From Cephalopachus bancanus (lineage: Eukaryota > Chordata > Mammalia > Primates > Tarsiidae): a stretch of 64,000 nucleotides of DNA. Below, piece by piece: positions 34,584-47,244 of this stretch. Where the stretch lies: NCBI GenBank assembly GCA_027257055.1, contig JAPVLO010000153.1, positions 1,054,001 to 1,118,000 on the forward strand, read 5' to 3'. The notes beneath the pieces were generated by a model, which worked only from the letters and a program-made list of their open reading frames with translations, had not been told where the DNA came from and did no database searches. Numbering within the stretch: the stretch's first letter is position 1; the number at the start of each line of letters is the position of its first letter. The translations under genes were made by a program, and so were the position numbers.

Positions 34584-34849
34584 AGGCCCACGCCTTTGGG
34601 AGGCTGAGGTGAGTAGATTGCCTGAGCCCGCTGGTTCAAGACCCATCTGGGCAGCAAGACCTCATCTCTACAATAAATAAAAAAATCAGCCGGGCATGGT
34701 AGCACATGCCTGTAATTCTGGTTACTTGGAAGGCTGAGGCAGAAGGATCACCAGAGCCCTGCAGGTCAAGGCTGTGGTGGCCGGGAGCGGCAACTGCACT
34801 CCAGTCTGGGCGACAGAGTGATACTCCAACTCAAAAAAAAAAAAAAAAG
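34584..34849 (+). mobile_element. Alu, 5'-shortened, younger lineage, sense
   Basis: Begins at AGGCCCACGCCTTTGGG, missing the first 35 or so bases, and continues with ACAATAAATAAAAAAATCAG, GTGGCCGGGAGCGGCAACTG and ACTCCAACTC plus tail. It is followed by AAAAGTAAGCAAAGG, matching the AAAAAGTGAGCAG on its left. It lies directly after L1 copy C. Confidence 0.88.
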
Positions 34850-35667
34850 TAAGCAAAGGACATGAGGAGACACTTCTCAATAGATGACATATACATAACC
34901 AACAGACACATGAAAAATCAGCCTCACTAATCAGCAGATACATATGAACAAAAATACAATGAGATACACCTAACTCTGTTAAGGATGGCTATCAGTAATA
35001 TGTCAAAAAAACAAAGGGTGCTGGTGCAGCTGTGGAAAAAAGGGAATGCGTCTTCTCTGTTGGTGAGAATGCAAACTAGCTCAATCTCTATGGAACACAG
35101 TGTGGTGATTCCTAAAAGAACTAAAAATTGATTTTTTAAACTATGATCCAGCAATCCCTTTCCTGGGAATATACCTGGAGGAATATGAATATCACTGCAC
35201 TCTTCACAATAGCAAAAACATGGAACAAAATCTGCTACCCATCAAAAGTCAACTGGATAAAAGAAAAGGTGTTATAGATACATGATGGAGTATTACACAG
35301 TCATAGAGAAGAATAAAATCATGGCCTTCACAGCAGCTTGGATGGAGTTGGAGACCATCATACTAAGTGAACTATCACAGAAACCAAGAACTTAATACCA
35401 CATGTTCTCACTCATAAGTGGGCCCTGGACATTAGTCACATTAGCACAATGGTGAAATAGGCAGTCTGTGGGCACTGCTGGGAAGGGAGGAAGGAAGGAA
35501 GGTGAAGGCATATGATAACACATGGAGAAGTGAGGGCCAGTGAGAAGCCCAAACTTCACCTGTATGCAACCTACTTATGTAGGTAATCTCACTTGTACCC
35601 CAAAACTCTATAATAAATAAATAATTTTTAAAAAGCATAATAAAATCATCCTAATTATTTTATAATT

Positions 35668-36405
35668 ATAGTTGACCCTTGAACAATACAGGTTTAAATG
35701 GCATAATTTTACTTATACATGGGCTTTCTTTCATCTCTGCCACCAATGAGATAGAAAAATTTGTCCTCTTTCTTCCTCCTCTTCCTCAGCCTATTCAACA
35801 TAAAGACATCAAGGGTGAAGACCTTTATAATAATTCACTTCCATTTATAAATAGCAAATATATTTTCTCTTCTTTGTGATTTTCTTAATAACATTTTCTT
35901 TCTCTAGCTTACTTTATTGTAAGAATACTGTATAGTTGGGTTCAGTGGCTCAGCCTGTAATCCCGCGCCTTTGGGAGGCTGAGGTGAGTGGATTGCCTGA
36001 GCCCGTGGGTTTAAGACCCACCTGGGCAGCAAGAACTCATCTCTACAATAAATCAAAAAAATCAGCCAGGCGTGGTAGCGCATGCCTGTAATTCCAGCTA
36101 CTTGGAAGGCTGAGGCAGAAGGATTGCCGGAGCCCAGCAGGTCAAGGCTGCAGTGGCCGGGAGTGGCCACTGCACTCCAGTCTGGGCGACAGAGTGAGAC
36201 TCCAACTCAAAAAAAAAAAATACAGTATATAATAGATATAATAAACAAAATGTATATTAGTCAACTGCTGATATTATGAATAAAGTTTCCAGTTAACAGT
36301 GGGCTATTAGTAGCTAACGTTCTGGGGAGTCAAAAGTTATATACAGATTTTTGACAGTATGGGGATCAGTGACCCTAAGCCCCATGTTGGTCAAGGGTCA
36401 CCTGC
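35668..36405. mobile_element. Tigger-like DNA transposon (non-autonomous), split by an Alu
   Basis: Terminal inverted repeats AGTTGACCCTTGAACA (left) and TGGTCAAGGGTCACCT (right) match in 14 of 16 positions. The interior (CTTACTTTATTGTAAGAATA, GTGGGCTATTAGTAGCTAA) is the common pogo/Tigger-derived mammalian repeat. No transposase is encoded. Exact subfamily not determined. Confidence 0.75.
35934..36222 (+). mobile_element. Alu, younger lineage, sense, inside the Tigger-like element
   Basis: GTGGCTCAGCCTGTAATCCC, ACAATAAATCAAAAAAATCA, hairpin GTGGCCGGGAGTGGCCAC, and ACTCCAACTC with an A-tail. Flanked by AATACTGTATA and AATACAGTATA as a target-site duplication with one difference. Confidence 0.92.
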
Positions 36406-38399
36406 ACATTTTTATTAGAAACATAATTTGGAAGAAGGGAAGAAGACGGCGGCAAAGCCAGTCAGACTAAGTGAGTCCCAGTGTGAGTGAATGTATGGAA
36501 AATTTTGCGTACATGTCTGTAAGTAGGTGTGTGAGTGGTTGAATGACTGGAGACTCGGGAGCAAGTGGCTAGGGCTCTCCTGGTGAAGTGGTTAATGCCA
36601 CAGCTGCTCTGCTTGGACTCTAGTGCTTCCCAGGGCACAGAAGTCAAGTGCCACTTTTTTTTTTTTTAATCAGCAAAGCCCTTTCTGGGAAGAAGTTGCC
36701 AGGAGTGACTATTGGCTCCAGGTTCTGTCTCACCACTGTACCACCTGACCAGACACTGGCAACCAGGGATGCAGAGGAACACAGCAAGGAAGTTCAAAGG
36801 CAGAGCCCCACTGGAGAAGATGAAAGAGGCAACCTGCCACCATCTTGAAAACCGGGCAGGAAAGTGCTCTGGCTTCCTCACCACAGAGTGACAGACCCAA
36901 TCTCTGTGACCAGTGGATTAACTACTCAGGGACTGATCGTGACCTGGAGGGAATATCCTGAAAGCACAAAGTCCAGAGGGGCAGGACAAGTGCTGAGTCT
37001 CATCCACTCCACTCTATACACTGATTTAGCCGAGGGACAAAGAGTGTGACCAGAAAAGGATGCAGAAGATCCCCAAAGAGATCAGCAGTAAGTCTGGGGC
37101 TAACCCAACCCACTCCTCCCCAGCAATCCTCTGAATGTCAGACCCACACAACTGGGGCATAACTGAGAGGAATGAATCCAGGTGGAGCCTGGATGACAGT
37201 CATGATAGGAGGACTCTACTCCAGGGTAAACCTGACTGGGACATCCCCTACCAGTACCTGAGGAAGAGAAAACTCTGCTCATCTTCACCAGAGGAGATCC
37301 TTCTGATCATATGAGAGTGAGTGGGGAGAACTGAAGACCCACCCACCTCTACTGACTCCTTCTCCTTCCCCCAGCCGGACAAGGGGGAAATTGTGAATAA
37401 GATCACAGCTCCACAGGGGACAGCAGAAGGGCTTGCCTGTGAGCAGCTGAGAAGAACAGTTACAGAACCTGCCACAAGAGTGAAGGCTATTTTTTATTTA
37501 TTGTTGGCTTCTTTCTGTTTTTTGTTTTCTTTTAATGTTTTTTTCCTTTCCCTTTATGCATGTGAGGGTTTAATCTGAATTACCCCCCACCTTTTTTTTT
37601 CATTTTTTTCTTTCTTCTTTTTTTGTTCTTTCTTTCTTCTTTCAAGTTTTGTTTTCTGTTTATATATGTATGTGAATGAGTATTCATCTTTCATTTTGGG
37701 GGGCTGTTTGTTTTTGTTTTTATGTTCTTCTATTTTTTTAGTTTAATGTGTATGAACATATGTGTGAAATGATTTGGATTCATTTTCTCTCTCTCTTTTC
37801 TTTTTTTCTTCTCCTTTTGTTCTGTGTTGCACGTGAGTGTGTGTTCAATTTTCCTGTTTTTTTGTTTTGCTTTGTTTTGTTTTCAGTTTGATTTGGTTTT
37901 TGGTGTGTGTGTGTGTGTGTATGTGTGTGTATGTCTGTTTGCACATGGTTAATTGTTTTATGCTTTGGCTTCTACTTCTGTTTTTCTGTGGGTTTTCTTT
38001 TTTTCTTCTTTTTTTTTTTTTTTTTTGGTTTGTTTGTTTGTTTGTCTTACTTCATTCTACTTGTCTCTTTTCTCATTGCTGTTACCATATCTTGGACTCA
38101 GGGAATACACACACATACCCAATACATTGTCATATGGAGTGGTGGTGATGAGTGGGTCTCAGGGAACACATAACACAATATGTGAACTTTGTAATTTGCA
38201 AGTTTTTGCTGAATCGTAGCTCCCCATCCTCCAACTTATTCGACTTTCAAAACTTCAAGAGACAGCAAAACTTTCCACCCATCACCTTATTTCAAACAGA
38301 ACGTATTCAGAGCCTTGGTCAGGAAAGAATAGAGGACTAAGCAAACATCAGATGTGAAAGCCTATCCCACTGCCACTGAAAAATGGAACTGAAGGGAAA

Positions 38400-39379
38400 A
38401 GAAAGAAATCTGTCACAAATGAGGAAAAAATCAGTGGAAGAACACAGGTAATTCCCAGTGTAATAAAGAGAAAACACCTGAAAAGTTAAATCTCAGAGCC
38501 CAGAAAATGGAATTCACCAGTGATTGGCCCCAGAAAACACAGGATTAGGGAATGGATTGAAAGAGTGAATGAGACTCAAGGACAACAAACTGCAACACTG
38601 AAAGAACTTGTAACAGAGATTTTGGTCATAAAAAAATTCATCCAGGAAATAAGTGACAAGATGACAAGCATGAAAAATAGAATTTATCAAGCAGAAGAAA
38701 GAATCTCAGAACTTGAAGACCAAAATGTGGAATTAACCTGATCTGTAAAACATAGAAAGAAAACTCAAAAGAGCAAAACTTCCAAGAGATATGTGATTAT
38801 ATTAAAAGGCCTGATTGGTATCCCAGAAAAAGAAAGGGAAATGGAGAATACCTTGAGCAAATATTCCAAGAGGTTATACAAGAAAACTTTCCCTGTCTTA
38901 CAAGAGATGTGACCATCCAAACACAAGAGATAGAGAAAAACCCCACTAGACATCATATGAGAAGACCAACTCCTAGATACATAGTAATTCACCTACACAA
39001 AGTAGGCACAAAAGAAAAAATCATAAAGGCAGCAAGAGAGAAAAGTCAGACTACCTACCAGGGAAGACCAATCAAAATAGTAGCAGACCTATTAGCATAA
39101 ATACTACAAGCTAGAAGGGACTGGAGTCCAATATTCAAAGTCCTCAAAGATAAACAATTTCAACCAAGGATTTCTTACCCTGCCAAGCTAAACTTCATCA
39201 GTGATGGAGAATTAAAATCCTTCCCAGACATCCAATCCCTAAGAGATTGTGCAGCTTTCAGACCAGCTCTACAGGAGAAAGTTAAAAATGTATTAGCACA
39301 GAAGAAAGAAAAAAAAAGAATGACTACGTACTTTCCAAGAGAACAGGAGAACACAGAATCAATAGAGAAAACATTGTGA
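38400..39379 (+). pseudogene. ORF1: L1 copy D ORF1 remnant
   Basis: The coiled coil at 38520-38741 (LKELVTEILVIKKFIQEISDKM, KNRIYQAEERISELEDQ) ends in a stop. The RRM part, around 38790-38960, is frameshifted. The C-terminal domain (MRRPTPRYIVIHLHKV, KAAREKSQTTYQGRPIKIV) is stopped at 39100; WSPIFKVLKDKQFQPRISYP continues to 39379. It would be the L1 RNA-binding chaperone; broken repeatedly. Confidence 0.82.
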
Positions 39380-41881
39380 CCACAAACTTGAAAAAACACA
39401 CGCATCAACACAAAGTTAAAAGAAAATGGACAAGGAAAAAAGTTTATAAGAACCTCATAATGGGGGAAAACAAATACAATTCATCTCAATAATCAGTCTG
39501 AACATGAATGGACTAAATACACCACTGAAAAGACATGGAATGGCAAACTGGATAAAAGACCATGACCCAATAATTTATCATCCAGAAAACTCAACTCACC
39601 ACAAGGGACACCCACAGACTCAAAGAGGATGGAATACAAATTTTGAGGCAAATGGATCACAAAAAAAAGCAGGAGTCAAGATCTTAATATCAGACAATAC
39701 AACTTTTACACTATCAAAAATTCATATGAAAAGAAACTACATAGTGATAAAATATTCAATCCATCAACAAGAAATATCCATCTTAAACATATATGCATTT
39801 AACAGAGGAGCACCAGTGTTTATAAAGCAGCTACTAAGTAAACTAAAAAAAGATATTGACTCTAACATTATTATAGTTGGGGACTTATATACCCTACTAA
39901 TAACCCTAGATAGATCATAAAGGCAAAAATCAACAAAGAGATCCATAACCTCAACTTGACCAAATGTACTTAATAGATACGTACAGAACACTTCACCCAA
40001 CAACCAACCACAGAATATGCATTCTACTCATCATCACATGGAATGTACTTCAAGATCAATTATATCCTTAGCCATAAATCAAGCATAAACAAATTTCATA
40101 AGATTGAAATACTGCCATGCACCTTCTCAGAACACAGTGGAATAAAAATAAATAGCAACAGCAACAAAATTCCTCCAAAACCCACAAAGAGGTGGACACT
40201 AAGCAACATGATGCTGAACAACTACTGGGTCAACACAGAAATTAAAACAGAAATTAAGGATTCCTGGAAACAAAAGAAAATGAAGAAACATCTTATCAAA
40301 ACATCTAGGATGCCATGAAGGTCATTCTAGGAGGGGAATTTATATCTCTACAAACACACATCAAGAAAATGGAAAGTTCACAAGTTAATAACCTAATAAG
40401 TCACCTAAAGGCACTGGAAAGACAAGACCATCAAAATACTAACTTCCGCAGAAGAATCCAGATCACTAAAGTAAAAGCCCCTCCACGAGACATAGAAGAC
40501 AAAAATATAGAAAAAATCAACAAAACAAAAAGCTGATTCTTCAAAAATAGTAAATAAAGTTGATGGGCCCCTAGCCAGAATGACCAAGAAAAAGAGAGGA
40601 AACTCAAATAAACACAATCATAAATGCAAAAGATCAAATCACAACTGACCCCAAAGAAATACAAAAGATTATCAGAGTACTATCACACCTGTATGGAAAC
40701 AAACCTGATAACCTAAATGAAAGGGAGGGCTTTCTGACATCACAAAAACTCCTAAGGTTGAAATAATAAGACATTGAGACATTAAATAGACCCATAACAA
40801 CCCAGAAAATTGATTTTTGTCATAAGAAAACTACCTGCAAAAGAAAGCCCTGGACCAGATGACTTTCCAGCAGAATTCTACAAAACATAAAAGGAGCAGC
40901 TGTTATCATTCTTATTGAAAATATTTCAAGCAATTGAGAAAGATGAAATTCTTCCCAAACCATTTTACAAAGTTAACATCACACTAATAACCAAACCAGG
41001 TAAAGATCCAACAACAACAAAAAGAGGACTACAGGCCAATCTCCCTAATAAATATAGATGTAAAAATTCTCAACAAGATCTAGCAAATCAGATCCAACAA
41101 CACATCTCAAAAATTATTCACTTTGAAGAAGTAGGCTTCATCTCTGGGATGCAGGGTTGGCTCAACATCTTCAAGATCATAAATGTAATTAAATACATCA
41201 ACTGATGTAAAAACAAGAACCACATGATTATATCATTAGATGCAGAAAAAGCCTTTGATAAAATCCAACATCCCTTCTTGATGAAAACCCTCGAACACAT
41301 AGGCATAGAAGGAATATATATCAAAATGGTAAGCACCATCTACGATAAATCCACAACTACCATATTGCTAGATGGACAGAAACTGGAAGCATTTCCCCTG
41401 AAAACCAGAACAAGATAAGTCTGCCCATTATCACCTCTCCTGTTGAATGCTGTATTGGAAGTCCTAGCTGGAGCAATTAGACAAAAGAAGGAAATTAGGG
41501 TATCCAAATAGGAATAGAGGAAGTTGAAGTGATCCCTCTTTGTTAATGATATGATACTATACCTTGAAAATACAAAATAAATTGTCAAAAACCTCCTAGC
41601 ACTATTAAAGGACTTTGGCAAAGTCTCAGGGTGCAAAATAAATGTGCAAAAGATGGTCACATTCTTATACACCAACAACAAACAGGCAGAAAACCAAATA
41701 AAAAGAACAATCCCATTCACAATAGTAACAAAAAAAAATGAAATACCTTGGTATCTTCCTAACCAGAAAAGTGAAAGACCTATACAATGAAAACTACAAA
41801 ACATTGCCCAAAGAAATCCAAGAAGACACAAACAAATGGAAAAATATTCCATGCTCATGGATAGGAAGAATCAACATTGTT

Positions 41882-42144
41882 GTTAATTGAGTTGGAGTCT
41901 CACTCTGTCGCCCAGACTGGAGTGCAGTGGCCGCTCCACCGCACCTCGGCCTCGGCTGATCCTTCCGCCTCAGCCTTCCGAGTAGCCGGAATTACAGGCA
42001 TGCGCACCATGCCCATGATTTTTGATTTATTGTAGAGATGAGGTCTCGCTGCCCAGGCGGGTCTCGAACCCGCGGGCTCAGGCAATTCACTCACCTCAGC
42101 CTCCCAAAGGCGCGGGATTACAGGCTGAGCCACCGAGCCCGGCC
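41882..42144 (-). mobile_element. Alu, younger lineage, antisense, inside L1 copy D ORF2
   Basis: Reads GAGTTGGAGTCTCACTCTGT through GGCTGAGCCACCGAGCCCGGCC. Flanked on both sides by AACATTGTT (41873-41881 and 42145-42153). Only GTTAATT lies where the poly(A) tail should be. Confidence 0.93.
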
Positions 42145-43395
42145 AACATTGTTAAGATGTCCATCCTACCAAAGAAAATCTACAGATTCAACGCAATACC
42201 CATTAAATTACCAACATCATTCTTCTCAAATCTGAAAATGACAATACAGAAATTCATATGGAAGCATAAACAACCACAAATAGACAAAACAATCCTTAGC
42301 AAAAGAAACAAAGTAGGAGGTATCACAATTCCAGACTAAATTTTACTATAAGGCTACAATAATCAAAACAGCCTGGTATTGGTACAAGAGCAGGCATATG
42401 GACTAATGAAACAGGATAGAGATTCTGGAAGCAAAATATCAATATCTCAACCAACTCACCTTTGACATAGCCTTGACCAACAACCACTGTGGAGAGGAGA
42501 ATCTAATTAGTAAATGATACTGGGAAAACTAGCTGACCACATGCAGAAGATTGAAACAGGACCCTACCTATCACCATACACAAAAACCAACTGGATTAAA
42601 GACCTAAGCATAAAACCTCAAACTCTAAGAATCATAGAAAACCCAGGAAACACCCTTACAGAAACCAGAGTAGGTAACCAGTTCCTGATAAAAACCCCAG
42701 CTGTCCATGCCATAAGAGATAAGATACACAAGTGGGACATAATTACACTGAAAGGCTTCTGCAAAGCAAAAGAAACCATCAGAGAGCAGGGAGACAGCTC
42801 ACAGAATGGGAAAAAATATTTGTCAGTTGTATGTCTGACAAAGGCCTAACATCTAGGATGTATAAGGAAATCAAACATGCCAAAAAGAAAAAACAAACAG
42901 CCCCTTTACAAAGTTGGCAAAAGATATGAATAGACACTTCTCAAAAGAACATGCCAAGCAGCCAACAGATACATGAAAAAATGCTCAGCCTCACTAGTCA
43001 TCAAAAAAATGCAAATTAAAACTACACTGAGATACCACCTAACTCCAGTCAGGATGGCCATCATCAATAACTCAAAAGACAACAGATGCTGGAGAGAATG
43101 CAGCAAAAAGGGAACACTTCTACACTGTTGGTGGGAGTGTAAACTAGTACAGCCTCTATGGAAAACTGTGTGGTGATTTATAATTTCTAAAAGAACTAGA
43201 AACTGGCCTTCCTTATGATGCAGCAGTCCCTCTACTGGCAACATAGCCATTCGATCAAACACATCTGCACAAGCATGTTTACTGCAGCACTATTTACAAT
43301 AGCAGAAACATGGAACCAACCATGCTGCCCATTAAAAGCTGGACTGGATTTTTAAAAATGAGACACGTATACGTATCTAAAGATAGATGGATTTA

Positions 43396-43434
43396 GAGTC
43401 TATAATACTCAGTGAGTCTATAATACTCAGTGAT
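43396..43434 (+). repeat. 18 bp tandem duplication in L1 copy D
   Basis: GAGTCTATAATACTCAGT occurs twice in a row; copy C at 34290 has a single version. Small local duplication in the ORF2 end / 3' UTR. Confidence 0.85.
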
Positions 43435-43710
43435 CTATCACAGGAACAAAGAACAGAGAACCATATTTATTCACTCATTAACACACCCTGAACTTTTATC
43501 ATAATACCATAAGAAAGAGATTGGCAATAGGGGGATACTGCCAGGGTCAGAATGGGAACTCAACATCAATAAGGGTACCTGATCTAAAACCAGGCAAATG
43601 GGAACTAAAGGGAGGCCCAAACTTTACCTGTCCGATGTCCACTTATATACCTAATACTGAATTGCACCCCACATCTTTAAAATGAAAAGCATTTTAATAA
43701 CTACTTAAGC

Positions 43711-44028
43711 AGTTGGGCTCAGTGGCTCAGCCTATAATTCCGTGCTTTGGGAGGCTGAGGTGAGTGGACTGCCTGAGCCTGTGGGTTCGAGACCCGCTTG
43801 GGCAACTTGGTGAGACCTCATCTCTACAATAAATCAAAAATTAGCCATGGCACAGTAGTGTGCGCCTGTAGTTCCAGCTACTTGGAAGGCTGAATGGAAG
43901 GATCACCGGAGCCCAGCAGTTCAAGACTGTGGTGGCCGGGAGTGGCCACTGCACTCCAGTCTGGGCAACAGAGTGAGACTCCAACTCAAAAAAAAAAAAA
44001 GAAAGAAAAGAAAGAAAATACAGAGAAA
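43711..44028 (+). mobile_element. Alu, younger lineage, sense
   Basis: GTGGCTCAGCCTATAATTCC, B-box region GGGTTCGAGACCCGC, hairpin GTGGCCGGGAGTGGCCAC, ACTCCAACTC, then an A-rich tail with GAAA repeats. It sits just after the 3' end of L1 copy D. Confidence 0.92.
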
Positions 44029-44044
44029 CACTTCGATTAAATCA

Positions 44045-45790
44045 GGGGAACAATTAAAAAATGAGAAATTTATAAAGAAACTGAAAATATAAATCAAAAC
44101 AAGCAAACACATTCTGGAGCTGAAAAATAAAATGAAAAATGCAATACACCAAAAAATTCACTGTGATCAACTACAATTTATTCCTAGGCTACAAAAATGA
44201 TTTAACATCTACAAATTCGACATCTACTAGCTATTTATAATAGCTACCAAATAAATAAAATACTTAGTGATAAATTTAACCAAGAAAGTGAAAAACCTGT
44301 ACACTGAAAACTATGACATTGATGAAAAAGAGTTGAAGAAGACATAAATAAATAGAAAAAAATGCCATGTTCGTGGATCATATTATTAAAATGTCAATAC
44401 CATCCAAAGTGAATTATCTATTCAATGCAATATTATCAAATTCCAATTATATTTTTCACAGAAATAGGAAAAAGTAATCCTAAAATGTATAATAGGACCA
44501 CAAGCCAAAGCAATCTTGAGCAAAAAGAACAAAGCTGGAGGCATCTAACTACCAGATTTCAAAATCTACTGCAGTATTATAATAATTAAAACAGCATGGC
44601 ACTGGCATAAAAACAGACACATTGACCAACAGAATAAAATAGACAGCCCAGGGGGAAAAAAACCCCACACACTTATAGTCAATTGATTTTTTTACAAAGA
44701 TGCCAAGACACACAACGGGGAAAAGTTAGTACTTTCAATAAAGGGTTCTGAGAAAACTGGATATCCACATGCAGAAAAATGAAATTAGACCCTAATCTCA
44801 TGCCACATACAAAAATCAACTCAAAATGGATTACAGATTTAAATGCAAACCTGAAACTATACAACTACTGAAAGAAAATGTAAGGGGCAATCTTCATGGC
44901 ATCCATCCGACAAGGACTTCTTGGATATGACCCCAATGTACAGCCACAAAACCAAAAAACAACAATATGATTGCACTGAGTTAAAAAACAAACAAACAAA
45001 CTTTTGTACAACAAAGGAAAAAATAAGAGTAAAGAGACAACCTATGGAGAGAGAGAAAATATTTGCAAACATGTCTGATAAGGAGTTAATATTTAAAATA
45101 CATAAAGAATTAAAACTATGCAGTAGTAAGAAAACAAATAACTTGACTAAAAAGTGGATAAAAACCTTGAAATAGACATTTCTCAAAAGAAGACATACAA
45201 ATGGCCAATGGACGTATAAAAAAATTCTCAACTTCTCTAATCATCAGAGAAATGTAAATAAAAATATAATAATATGTCACTTCACTCTGTCAAAATAGCT
45301 ATTATCAAAAAGACAAAAGGTAACAAATGTTGGTGAGGATGCAGAGAAAAGGGAACCCTTGTACACTCTTGATTAGAATGCAAATTAGTACTGCTATTAT
45401 TGAAAACAGTATGCAGGTTCCTCAAAAAATTAAAAATAAAACTCACTTGATTCAGCAATCCCACCACTGGATATATATCTAAAGGCTATAAAATTAGAAT
45501 GGCAAAGAGATATTTGAACTGCCATGTTCATTGCAGCATTATGTACAATAGCTAAGATATAGAATACTCCTAAATGTCCATCAACAGGTAAATGAATGAA
45601 GAAAATGTGACATATGTACACAATCAAATACTATTCAGTTCTTTAAAAAGGAAATTCTGTCATTTGCAATAACATAGATAAACCTGGAGTACATTATGTT
45701 AAGTAAAGTAAGCCAGGCACAGAAAGACAAATACTAAATGATCTCATTTATATGTGAAATTTTAAAAAGTCAAACTCATAAAAACAGAGC
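44045..45790 (+). mobile_element. Old L1 (copy E), 5'-truncated
   Basis: ORF2 C-terminal half: CAATTTATTCCTAGGCTAC near 44176, AGCAAAAAGAACAAAGCTGG near 44519, the GTGAGGATGCAGAGAAAAGG region near 45333, and CATTGCAGCATTATGTACAA near 45529. It ends in a 3' UTR-like stretch at about 45770. It is more diverged than copies C and D. Confidence 0.75.
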
Positions 45791-46859
45791 CACCAGGTAT
45801 TATTTCCTCTAATCCTTTCTGGTGGTTCATTCTCCAGCCTTGAGTAGTGTCTTCCCACTCATGCTCTGATTAGTACTTAGCTGAAAACTGCAGGGAAACT
45901 CAGCAGGTCTCTGGAGCTTACTCTGTCTTTATGAAGTGCTTTTTTATGTGATACTCTGTGAACTCTATGCCCTATGAACTCTTACTCCTGTGGCCTCTTC
46001 AGACTCTCATTTTCATCTTCTTAACTCGGAGAGACTACCTGGCTTTATCTAAGTTCTCTCTCCCTTCAGTGTAACCTGAAAACTCTGGGGCAATCTTAGG
46101 TCTCATCACATTTGTTTCATATCTCTCAGGGAATTACCACCTTTTATTATCTGATGTATGATATCTTGAAAACTGTTGTTTCATGTATTTTGTCCAGTTT
46201 TTTGTTTGTTTATACGGAAAGTAAAGTTTGTTTCTCCAAATTTACTTTCATCTTGGTTGGAAACAGAAATCTTTGTAACATCCTTTTAAAAAAAATATTC
46301 TAAATCTATGTAGTCTGTACATAATGACTAAAAAGCTGATTTTTTTTCTTTTAGACAAATTTAGATATTCTTCCAGGTCCTGTTTAACATCAAATTTAGA
46401 ATATAACATACATAGTAGCTATAGACTTTGTGAGTGAGAAAAACTATCTATAAGCAGAAGCCCACACAGAACAAAGGCATACGAAAGAACATTGACTAAG
46501 CATATATTCATGCCTATTTGTCTACTTTCTTTAACACTTTTAAAAACTCTTCTCGGACACTTCTTACATTTAGAACCAGATGTTCCTGCCTTTTCTGTGA
46601 TCACCTTCTACTCTGGGGAGTGACATAGGATGACTAAAATCCCTTTACATGCCAAACATTCTGCAAATTTTCAGATTTTGTTTTTTCTCCGTAATGCAGC
46701 ATTGCCCTCTTTCTCTAGAATACCTCTGAAGTGAAGACACATACAAACATTTTATATCAATTATCACATACATATTATCTATCAATTTTGAATTGTTAAT
46801 GTCTGTTTTAGCTTTTAGATGGAAATATGATTTAATACTTCAATTTAAAACTATAGTTA
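45791..46859. other. Unassigned DNA
   Basis: No family recognised with confidence. Part of 45800-46210 may be an old L1 3' UTR or other decayed repeat. Confidence 0.35.
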
Positions 46860-46869
46860 ACTTCTGATG

Positions 46870-46990
46870 TCTTTTATTTTAAGAATATTTATTGATTACC
46901 TATGTACCAGAAACTCTCCCAGGTGTTGGAGACACTGCAATGAATAAAATAAACTAAAATGCTCACTCTCTCAGCACTTACATTTTAGTG
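46870..46990. mobile_element. L2-like fragment
   Basis: TATTTATTGATTACCTATGT ... GGAGACACTGCAATGAATAA ... CAGCACTTACATTTTAGTGG fits the common mammalian L2-type end. Confidence 0.5.
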
Positions 46991-47244
46991 GAAGAAGCAT
47001 GGTTAAGGAACGCTTTCTCAGTTCATATGTGCATGGTTATGGATATGTGCATATAGATAACACATATGTGTGCATGTGAATAGCCATACATGTAAGTGTG
47101 TATGTGTGTCACGCATACTAAAATTTTTGTTTAGCCTAACCCTGCTGCTACAAAACCACAAGTTTAAAGTCTAGAATTATTTGTGTATTAAAGATGAATT
47201 AAATTATGTTTTCCTGACATGCAATGTCCCAGTGACTATAGAAT

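Larger units (their letters stand above)
22797..35636 (+). mobile_element. L1 (copy B), old, interrupted by three insertions
   Basis: Starts CCAAGTTGGCAAAATAGAGG, an L1 5' UTR opening. The 5' UTR runs to about 24830 and ORF1 remnant to about 25700. ORF2 then resumes only from the linker before reverse transcriptase (CACTACAGATTACTATGAAC near 25720), so the endonuclease is deleted. ORF2 is interrupted at 26362-26748 by a short L1 and at 28138-34848 by a long L1 and an Alu. It resumes at 34850 and ends with an A-rich tail after CCCCAAAACTCTATAAT (35600). All frames carry many stops. The 150-codon open frame at 23087-23539 is in the 5' UTR and is not called a gene. Confidence 0.85.
39460..43500 (+). 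pseudogene. ORF2: L1 copy D ORF2 remnant, Alu-interrupted
   Basis: Endonuclease start SLNMNGLNTPLKRHGMANW (about 39500), ILNIYAFNRGAP and IIVGDLYTLL, where the usual D-F-N is D-L-Y. Reverse transcriptase: [15 protein letters not shown] at 41229 is intact. The catalytic motif near 41540 reads F-V-N-D-M instead of F-A-D-D-M, so one catalytic Asp is lost. An antisense Alu sits at 41882-42144. The C-terminal part (42514-43176) includes [18 protein letters not shown]. Many stops. Confidence 0.88.
36427..43690 (+). mobile_element. L1 (copy D), nearly full length, split by an antisense Alu
   Basis: Starts near GGAAGAAGGGAAGAAGACGG. The 5' UTR (36427-38380) is GC-rich, then strongly T-rich (37490-38060) with a (TG)n stretch at 37902-37930. 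ORF1, ORF2 and a 3' UTR follow, ending near CACCCCACATCTTTAAAATG. Without the Alu (about 260 bp) it is about 7.0 kb. Small open frames in the T-rich part (37837-38219) are low-complexity artefacts. Confidence 0.88.

Noticed and set aside
37837..38219. Hydrophobic, Phe/Cys-rich open frames resembling membrane proteins
   Set aside because: They are translations of a T-rich and (TG)n low-complexity zone in an L1 5' UTR.
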